From the NCBI GenBank assembly GCA_018607545.1, contig JABBBF010000168.1:1-5811 (forward strand): a stretch of 5,811 nt of DNA. Reading direction: 5' to 3'. Below the pieces are notes generated by a model. It had not been told where the DNA came from. It worked only from the letters and a program-made list of their open reading frames with translations, and did not search any database. A program made the translations under genes and the position numbers. Each line of letters starts with the position of its first letter. Positions within the stretch are counted from its first letter, which is position 1. Shown here piece after piece: positions 1-5,016 of this stretch. The DNA is from SAR92 clade bacterium. Its GTDB lineage: Bacteria > Pseudomonadota > Gammaproteobacteria > Pseudomonadales > Porticoccaceae.

Positions 1-805
1 TGTCGCCTTTTTTGCGGCTGCTGATAAAGCCGCCTTCAATCTCAACCTGCCAGTCGAGGGTGGGATTGGCTGTATCGCTAATATCGTAGACTGCCAGGCC
101 AGTGCTTTGACCCTGCCAGGTGCGTGGGCTGATAAAGGCATCACCATAGAGTCCCCACCAGCCGGAGCTATCGATGGAAACCAGCTGTGAGTTATCAATA
201 TAGAGCCCTTCGATACTGCGGTTGCTATCGACGGCAATGCTGCCTACCGGCGTAGCTTCGGCCTGCTGTGGATCTGTGGCGAGAATACGAATGCTGTGCT
301 CATCGCTCTCCATAACGCTATCTTCAGGGGCCATAATCGCATCATTGGCCATCATCCCATCGCCTTCAATGACGATGGGTTCGACAATAAAGCAGCAATC
401 CATACTGCGGCTGGGGGCGATAAACAGATGTGACCCGTTGTATTTGACGGCATCGTGTTCATCGATACCTCTCTCAAGGGTATAGGTTGTGGTAAAGCTT
501 CTTGAGCTGGCGCTATCGCCGCTGTCGGCCTCGGCTACCGGCGCCTGAACCATTGCATCATCGATGGAGAGTTCAGCTGTCGCCTCAATTATCTGAGTAA
601 ACCCCTGGCGAAAGGAGTTGACTAATTGCTCTTGGGTTTCTACCGGTATCAATAATCCAGTGGCTACAGGTTCGTCAACTGGATTGGTGTTAACCGGCGG
701 TGTTGTGCCTTCACTGCTGCCGCCACCGCCACAGGATGCCAGTGCGATTGATACTGCTATTAGTGAATATTTTAAGCTGTACTGGAAATAGCGATGCGAG
801 TACAT
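1..805 (-). CDS. Secreted beta-propeller domain lipoprotein (PF09826-like), C-terminus cut off by window edge
   Basis: My own reverse-strand translation gives 268 uninterrupted residues from an ATG at 805-803 to the left edge. Residues 1-25 form a lipoprotein signal peptide: a basic/aromatic start, a hydrophobic stretch (about 13-22), and the lipobox L22-A-S-C25. A Gly/Ser-rich tether (GGGGSS) follows, with no Asp at +2, which suggests outer-membrane sorting. Residues 30-105 are low-complexity and probably unstructured. The segment near 108-130 (ERGIDEHDAVKYNG, then LFIA) resembles the 'VEGVDEADIVKTDG..IY' opening of the PF09826 beta-propeller family. The segment at 238-268 (AVYDISDTANP, then SSRKKGD) resembles the 'DISDPxNP...SRxIGD' blade of that family. 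Members are usually 550-700 residues, so more than half is missing here. The function of the family is poorly known; it is probably an envelope-anchored scaffold or binding protein. The gene is divergent from the esterase lipoprotein. A good Shine-Dalgarno 8 nt upstream and the signal peptide both support this start. Confidence 0.82.
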   Translation of the reverse strand, partial: MYSHRYFQYSLKYSLIAVSIALASCGGGGSSEGTTPPVNTNPVDEPVATGLLIPVETQEQLVNSFRQGFTQIIEATAELSIDDAMVQAPVAEADSGDSASSRSFTTTYTLERGIDEHDAVKYNGSHLFIAPSRSMDCCFIVEPIVIEGDGMMANDAIMAPEDSVMESDEHSIRILATDPQQAEATPVGSIAVDSNRSIEGLYIDNSQLVSIDSSGWWGLYGDAFISPRTWQGQSTGLAVYDISDTANPTLDWQVEIEGGFISSRKKGD

Positions 806-813
806 TCAGATAA

Positions 814-819
814 CTCCCC
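814..819 (-). promoter_or_regulatory. Ribosome binding site of the beta-propeller lipoprotein gene
   Basis: Read on the minus strand this is GGGGAG, followed by 8 nt and then the ATG at 805. It is the best Shine-Dalgarno match near the 5' end of this gene, and it fixes the start just before the lipoprotein signal peptide. Confidence 0.6.
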
Positions 820-867
820 GGGATGTTGGCATTATTTTTATAGTTTTATTTACGCTTATTATTGCTG

Positions 868-894
868 ATTATAGGCGGCATTACTATTTGTCAT
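868..894 (-). promoter_or_regulatory. Candidate sigma70 promoter for the beta-propeller lipoprotein gene
   Basis: Read on the minus strand there is a perfect TATAAT (873-868) preceded, after 15 bp, by ATGACA (894-889), a 5-of-6 match to TTGACA. The spacer is shorter than the usual 16-18 bp, which lowers confidence. Transcription would begin near 860, leaving a leader of roughly 55 nt that is A/T-rich and includes the Shine-Dalgarno at 819-814. Confidence 0.4.
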
Positions 895-965
895 TTAATA
901 GATATGATCTAGCTTGTGCAGGGATGCCATTGATAACAATTGATCGGTAACCAGGGTTAAAACGT

Positions 966-1011
966 AATAATAAAACTCCAAGTCTTTAGTCAGCTTGGCA
1001 AAATAATAAAA
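966..1011. repeat. Direct repeat flanking a small hairpin upstream of the esterase gene
   Basis: The 10-mer AATAATAAAA occurs at 966-975 and again at 1002-1011. Between the copies CCAAG (978-982) can pair with CTTGG (994-998) across an 11-nt loop. The element ends 12 nt before the esterase ATG, where a ribosome binding site would normally lie, and no clear Shine-Dalgarno is present there. It could be a leader structure or an operator. With only a 5-bp stem in AT-rich DNA, chance is a serious alternative. Confidence 0.3.
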
Positions 1012-1023
1012 AGTATAAAAATT

Positions 1024-2871
1024 ATGAATCGTATTCTGATATCACTGGTTTTTCTGTCTATAGCCTCCTGTGCGCTATTTACGCCCCAGGAACCTGTTGT
1101 TGAGCTGTTTAATGAGCATAAGATCGCTACTACCAGTGGCACTGTTCAGGGCCAATTCGCCTCATATAGCGCTGATTCCAGCCCGACCACCACGGTGGTT
1201 AACTGGCTGGATATTCCCTATGCCCAGCCGCCGGTTGGCGACTTGCGCTGGCGAGCGCCGCGGCCACTGCAATCCCCAGAGGCGGTAATTGAAACTAAGG
1301 GCGATTTAGCCTGTGTGCAACCCGCCGCTGAATACGGTGGCGCAAGTGCTAAAAATGGCGAGTCTGTGGTTGGGGCAGAGGATTGCCTGTATCTGGATAT
1401 CAGCGCCCCAGAGGGTTTTGCTGAAACCAATTACCCAGTTATGTTTTGGATACATGGCGGCGGCAATACCACCGGCACCAAGAATTATTATGATTTTACC
1501 AAGCTGGTAGACAGCCAAAAGGTTATCGTCGTAACCATTAACTATCGCCTTGGCGCGCTCGGCTGGTTTACCCACCCGGCCATTCAGGGTATGCAGACTG
1601 GACTAGATGGCGCATCCAACTTTGGCACTCTGGATATTATTCAGGCGTTGCACTGGGTGCAGGACAATATTGCCCAGTTTGGTGGCGATGCCAACAATGT
1701 GACTATTTTTGGTGAATCCGCCGGCGGTCATAATGTCTATACGATGCTTGCCTCACCCCTTGCCAAGGGGCTGTTTCACAAGGCGATCGCCCAATCCGGT
1801 TACACTATCAGCAACAGCCTGAAAAACGCTTACAACTTCAAAGCTGCCAATAGCTATGTCACTAAGGGTTCATGGCAGGTGGTTGAGGATCTTCTGGTTA
1901 AGCAGCAGGGGAGCAGTCAGCAATCCTCTTCGACAGAGCAACTGCGCCGATTGCTTAAATATGTCGATGCCCGGGAATTTATCGGTCTCTATAGCAGGGG
2001 CGATAAGATTGACTATATGCCCCTGACCACGGCTGACGGCATTGTTATCCCCAAAGAGGGGCTGTTGGCGGCAATGGCTGACCCGCAGTACGCAAAAGAT
2101 ATTCCGGTTATCTCCGGGGCCAATAAAGATGAGGTGACTCTGTGGCTGGGATTGCACCGTTACTTTATCAATGTCGGCTATCCATTGACCAAATTATTGC
2201 CAGCGAGAATGACTATAAAAGACCCTCAGCTCTACAGCTTTTGGGTTCGGGTTAGATCCCAGGCCTGGAAGGCGCGGGGTGTTGATGAGCCGCTGGATGC
2301 GCTGGAACTTGCCGGGTACGATAATCTCTATGCCTATAGATTCGACTGGGATGACCAGGTGAAATCATTTTTTGCTGATTTCCCAAATATTATTGGCGCA
2401 GCCCATGGCACGGATATCTCGTTTGTTACCGGTGATTTTAAGTATGGTCCCATCACTTCCTATATCTATCCTGAAGGTGAGGCGCGAGACCAGATGCAGC
2501 GCACGGTAATGAATATCTGGGGAAATTTTGCCCAGTCCGCAAAGCCGGATAAATCGCTGCCTTTCCATTGGCAGGCTTATAACAGTGCAGATAAAGCCTA
2601 TGTGCATCTGGACAAGGATGAGTTTCTGGCGCTGGATTTTGAGACTCAAACCCTCAATAGCCTTCTGGACAGTGTTGCCAGCTTTAGTGATGCCAGTTAT
2701 GCGGAGAAATGTATTCTGGTCTGGGAGACATTGATCAATATAGGTGATGCGGATATACCGCGCTATCAGTCTTGGAACAATGGGCAATGTGCAAAGTTTG
2801 ATGCCCGTGCCGAGCAGGATAAAATCGCTGAAAAGCTAATAGAGAAATACGGAAGTCCGTCTGTAATCTAA
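1024..2871 (+). CDS. Type-B carboxylesterase family lipoprotein (alpha/beta hydrolase)
   Basis: This complete 615-residue protein probably hydrolyses carboxylic esters at the cell envelope; its substrate is unknown. Residues 1-16 are a short lipoprotein signal ending in the lipobox I13-A-S-C16. The alpha/beta-hydrolase domain of the PF00135 family follows (about 33-550). Visible signatures are PYAQPPVGDLRW (65-76), EDCLYLDI (119-126, the second type-B signature) and the oxyanion-hole HGGG (144-147). The nucleophile elbow is GESAGG with catalytic Ser232. The likely acid is Glu370 in GANKDE, and the likely base is His461 in AAHGTDISFV. Cys97 and Cys121 match the conserved first disulfide of the family, which fits an exported protein; Cys563 and Cys589 could form another. 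Length is slightly above the typical 500-560. No clear Shine-Dalgarno precedes the ATG (only A-rich sequence), but the start is secured by the signal peptide. The gene leads a plus-strand set with the DoxX-like gene 11 nt downstream. Para-nitrobenzyl esterase-type or choline-esterase-like activity is possible. Confidence 0.93.
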   Translation: MNRILISLVFLSIASCALFTPQEPVVELFNEHKIATTSGTVQGQFASYSADSSPTTTVVNWLDIPYAQPPVGDLRWRAPRPLQSPEAVIETKGDLACVQPAAEYGGASAKNGESVVGAEDCLYLDISAPEGFAETNYPVMFWIHGGGNTTGTKNYYDFTKLVDSQKVIVVTINYRLGALGWFTHPAIQGMQTGLDGASNFGTLDIIQALHWVQDNIAQFGGDANNVTIFGESAGGHNVYTMLASPLAKGLFHKAIAQSGYTISNSLKNAYNFKAANSYVTKGSWQVVEDLLVKQQGSSQQSSSTEQLRRLLKYVDAREFIGLYSRGDKIDYMPLTTADGIVIPKEGLLAAMADPQYAKDIPVISGANKDEVTLWLGLHRYFINVGYPLTKLLPARMTIKDPQLYSFWVRVRSQAWKARGVDEPLDALELAGYDNLYAYRFDWDDQVKSFFADFPNIIGAAHGTDISFVTGDFKYGPITSYIYPEGEARDQMQRTVMNIWGNFAQSAKPDKSLPFHWQAYNSADKAYVHLDKDEFLALDFETQTLNSLLDSVASFSDASYAEKCILVWETLINIGDADIPRYQSWNNGQCAKFDARAEQDKIAEKLIEKYGSPSVI

Positions 2872-2877
2872 GGTGAG
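2871..2877 (+). promoter_or_regulatory. Ribosome binding site of the DoxX-like gene, overlapping the esterase stop
   Basis: AGGTGAG begins on the last base of the esterase stop codon (TAA 2869-2871) and lies 5 nt before the ATG at 2883. This arrangement implies that ribosomes finishing the esterase can restart on the next gene, so the two are very likely co-transcribed and translationally coupled. Confidence 0.7.
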
Positions 2878-2882
2878 TAAAG

Positions 2883-3323
2883 ATGAATATATCTAATCAA
2901 CTGGGAATATTGGTAGGCTGGTTTCAGTTTCCAACAAGCCGGATTAAAACCTTTTTCCTGGTTCTACTGAGTCTGTTCTTTACCTATGCCGGCATTGACC
3001 ACCTGATCTCCCCAGACTTTTATGTCAGCATTATGCCGCCGTGGATTCCCTGGCATCTGGAGTTGGTCTATATCAGTGGTGTTTTTGAAGTTATGGGGGG
3101 TGTAGGTGTATTAATTCCCCGATTTCGCGCCCTGGCCGGTACAGGTTTGGTGGCGCTATTAATTGCCGTCTACCCGGCCAATTTACATATGGCATTCAAC
3201 CCCCAGCTGTTTCCTGATATCCCCCTCGCAGCACTCTATGTGCGTTTGGCCCTGCAGTTCTTAGCCTTTTACTGGGCCTGGACAGTAACTAGGCCTGACA
3301 GGTTCCAGACCCAGAGTGAATAA
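2883..3323 (+). CDS. DoxX-like four-helix integral membrane protein
   Basis: This 146-residue membrane protein has four hydrophobic segments (about 22-41, 59-78, 84-104 and 115-135). The pattern fits the DoxX-like family often annotated as COG4270 or 'DoxX family protein'. Supporting motifs are YAGIDHLISPDFYVSIMPPW (35-54), SGVFEVMGG (65-73), ALLIAVYPANLHMA (91-104) and the final RLALQF near 121-126. The charged, Pro-rich loop after helix 1 (IMPPWIP) is characteristic of the group. Length matches the family. DoxX relatives have been linked to quinone or redox chemistry at the membrane, but members of this subgroup have no assigned reaction, so I give no specific function. A strong Shine-Dalgarno overlapping the esterase stop sets the start and argues for an operon. 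A 50-bp gap with no clear promoter or terminator separates it from the radical SAM gene. Confidence 0.85.
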   Translation: MNISNQLGILVGWFQFPTSRIKTFFLVLLSLFFTYAGIDHLISPDFYVSIMPPWIPWHLELVYISGVFEVMGGVGVLIPRFRALAGTGLVALLIAVYPANLHMAFNPQLFPDIPLAALYVRLALQFLAFYWAWTVTRPDRFQTQSE

Positions 3324-3373
3324 CTTATGATAGGCCCTGAGATAGTTGTTTAATTTAACTGGCTAGGTCCATT

Positions 3374-4315
3374 ATGAGTTTCGACACTGATTCCAATAAG
3401 TTTTCGGATCCCTTTATCACTTCTGACGGTTCCACTAGGGCCAGTGTGGCACTCAACCAGCTGCAGACCCTTTGGTTTAATACCGGCACACTGTGCAATC
3501 TGGCCTGCGCTAACTGTTATATAGAATCTACGCCGACGAATGATCGTCTTGAATATATTTGCCTCACTGAAGTGGAAGCGTTTCTCGATGAAATCCAGAG
3601 CCAGAGTCTAGGCACCAGGGAAATTGGCCTTACCGGCGGCGAGCCGTTTATGAACCCGGATATTATTCCGATTATGGGGGCTATATTGCGCCGTGGTTTT
3701 CAGCTGTTGGTACTGACCAATGGGATGCGCCCCATGGCCAAGCTCGCTGATCAATTGGTGGAGTTGCATAAACGCTACCCCCAGCAGTTAACATTGCGCG
3801 TCTCTGTGGATCACTACCGTCCTGAATTGCACGAAGAGGAGCGCGGCGCCAGGTCTTGGCAGCCCATGTTAGATGGGCTCTGCTGGCTATCAAATAATGG
3901 TTTTAATCTCGATGTGGCGGGGCGCACTCTGTGGGGCGGCGATGAGCAGAGTTTACGTGAAGGTTTTGCGGCTCTCTTTAAACAGAACAATATAGCTGTA
4001 GATGCGATGGATAAAAAACAGCTGGTGCTCTTTCCCGAGATGGCCGAGGGCAAACCGGTGCCGGAAATTACCACCGCCTGTTGGGATATTCTCGGGGTTA
4101 AACCGGATGCAATGATGTGCGCATCATCGCGAATGGTGGTTAAGCGCAAAGGGGATAATGCGCCCAGTGTGATGGCCTGTACCTTACTGGCTTACGATCA
4201 GCAGTTTAATTTGGGTAGCACCCTCGCCGAGGCCTCGAAGACTGTGCAGCTCAATCATCCCCACTGCGCGGCATTCTGTGTGCTTGGTGGTGGAAGTTGC
4301 TCTGTAGAGGCCTGA
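3374..4315 (+). CDS. Radical SAM protein with cysteine-rich C-terminal region
   Basis: This 313-residue cytosolic enzyme is predicted to cleave S-adenosylmethionine by means of a [4Fe-4S] cluster. The cluster motif CxxxCxxC is plain at Cys41, Cys45 and Cys48, within LCNLACANCYIE, and the SAM-binding GGEP is at 88-91 (LTGGEPFMNPD). LLVLTNGMRP (111-120) is the expected next strand of the radical SAM barrel. Beyond the barrel lie six more cysteines: 236, 249, 269, 298, 302 and 309. The last three form C-x3-C-x6-C in the final 16 residues. This resembles SPASM/twitch-type auxiliary iron-sulfur binding without matching the standard spacing. The substrate is unknown. The context (TIGR04282- and TIGR04283-like transferases converging on it) resembles the 'rSAM-associated transferase' neighbourhoods. 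However, the N-terminal motif and length do not suggest the arsenosugar enzyme ArsS. A weak Shine-Dalgarno (AGGT, 3365-3368) sits 5 nt before the ATG. The gene ends 14 bp from the convergent DUF2064 gene; no terminator hairpin is visible between them. Confidence 0.88.
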   Translation: MSFDTDSNKFSDPFITSDGSTRASVALNQLQTLWFNTGTLCNLACANCYIESTPTNDRLEYICLTEVEAFLDEIQSQSLGTREIGLTGGEPFMNPDIIPIMGAILRRGFQLLVLTNGMRPMAKLADQLVELHKRYPQQLTLRVSVDHYRPELHEEERGARSWQPMLDGLCWLSNNGFNLDVAGRTLWGGDEQSLREGFAALFKQNNIAVDAMDKKQLVLFPEMAEGKPVPEITTACWDILGVKPDAMMCASSRMVVKRKGDNAPSVMACTLLAYDQQFNLGSTLAEASKTVQLNHPHCAAFCVLGGGSCSVEA

Positions 4316-4329
4316 CTTTAAATTTAATA

Positions 4330-5007
4330 TTAATACAACGTGGATTCTATATAATCTAAAAGTATTTCTTGGTTATTATTTCTGAGATTTTCTGCCGGTA
4401 TCTCGCGCTTTAATCCTGCCAGATCCTCAATGGTATCCACATCGGTAATGGAATCTAAAATTGCCGCTGTGGAGGGTAATTGGGTGAGTAATTGCTCAGC
4501 AGTATCTGCTGCACTGTAAGTCACATTCGTCCAGATATCCTTGGCAATCGGTGCTCTGCCTGCCAGTAAATAGTAACCCCCATCCACTGCGGGACCCAGT
4601 GCAAAGCGATGGCTATCCAGCGCCTCTATGGCATTGTTTAGGTGCATTGAGGAGAGTTGCGGTGAATCTGCCCCTATTAGAATAACCCGCTGGTATTTAG
4701 CCAGAAGTCTCTGGTAGATATGATGCTGGCGTTCGCCGAGATCGCCTTCACCGGTATATATAGCCTCAAAGCCCTGCCACAGGGGGTGGGATAGTCCGGC
4801 TTCTTCGCCCACCGCCCAAAACGGCACAATATCCATGGTTTTTGACGCTGTTTCCAGAGTTTCTCGAATAGCCTCTGTGCAGTGCGTATAAAACTGTTCG
4901 GCAGCTGCTGTCCCTATAGTTGCCGCCAGGCGGGTTTTGACTGGCGACAGACCGGGGGTTTTAACAAAGACCGCAATGGCAGTAGAGTTCAGGGAAGCGC
5001 TAGTCAT
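4330..5007 (-). CDS. TIGR04282/DUF2064-family transferase (GT-A fold, 'arsenosugar biosynthesis glycosyltransferase' type)
   Basis: This complete 225-residue protein belongs to the DUF2064 (PF09837, COG3222) group of nucleotide-sugar or nucleotidyl transferase-like proteins. The diagnostic parts are visible in order. The nucleotide-binding N-terminus is VFVKTPGLSPVKTRL (13-27). GERQHH lies at 91-96, and the metal-binding-type motif VILIGADSPQL at 108-118. GPAVDGGYYLLA follows at 138-149, and the C-terminal DVDTIEDL at 189-196. Length is close to the usual 200-230. The 'arsenosugar' name given to such proteins in databases comes from gene neighbourhood, so substrate and product remain open. 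The gene follows the family-2 glycosyltransferase gene by only 9 nt, and the two are in the same reading frame, parted by one TAG. There is no Shine-Dalgarno before the ATG, so translation probably depends on reinitiation after the upstream gene. An in-frame stop at 5019-5017 rules out an earlier start within this gene. Confidence 0.9.
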   Translation of the reverse strand: MTSASLNSTAIAVFVKTPGLSPVKTRLAATIGTAAAEQFYTHCTEAIRETLETASKTMDIVPFWAVGEEAGLSHPLWQGFEAIYTGEGDLGERQHHIYQRLLAKYQRVILIGADSPQLSSMHLNNAIEALDSHRFALGPAVDGGYYLLAGRAPIAKDIWTNVTYSAADTAEQLLTQLPSTAAILDSITDVDTIEDLAGLKREIPAENLRNNNQEILLDYIESTLY

Positions 5008-5016
5008 GGAAAGATA

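Larger units (their letters stand above)
806..1023. promoter_or_regulatory. Divergent intergenic region between two lipoprotein genes
   Basis: This AT-rich stretch of 218 bp must hold the promoters of both the minus-strand beta-propeller gene and the plus-strand esterase set. The minus-strand side has a convincing -10 (see 868-894). On the plus side the best candidate is TTGATC at 940-945 with TAATAA at 965-970. Its 19-bp spacing is long, so this is a weak call. The pentamer TTGAT is repeated at 930 and 940, ten bases apart (one helical turn), which could be an activator or repressor contact but matches no site I can name. No open reading frame or RNA gene was seen. Confidence 0.6.

Noticed and set aside
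222..485. Plus-strand open frame of 87 codons
   Set aside because: It lies wholly within the beta-propeller lipoprotein gene on the other strand, has no ribosome binding site or recognisable domain, and the antisense frame has clear family motifs.
930..945. FNR/CRP-type operator around the two TTGAT pentamers
   Set aside because: The pentamers are direct repeats, not the inverted TTGAT-N4-ATCAA arrangement, so no known regulator can be named.
2365..2787. Minus-strand open frame of 140 codons inside the esterase gene
   Set aside because: It is antisense to the conserved esterase C-terminal region including His461; its translation shows no family features.
3374..4315. Calling the radical SAM gene arsS
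   Set aside because: The cluster-binding segment and the C-terminal cysteine pattern do not look like ArsS; only the neighbouring transferases suggest the arsenosugar label.
4318..4333. AT-only palindromes TTAAATTTAA and TTAATATTAA in the convergent gap, as a terminator
   Set aside because: They are short, have no G/C stem and no defined loop followed by a T run, so they are not a credible intrinsic terminator.
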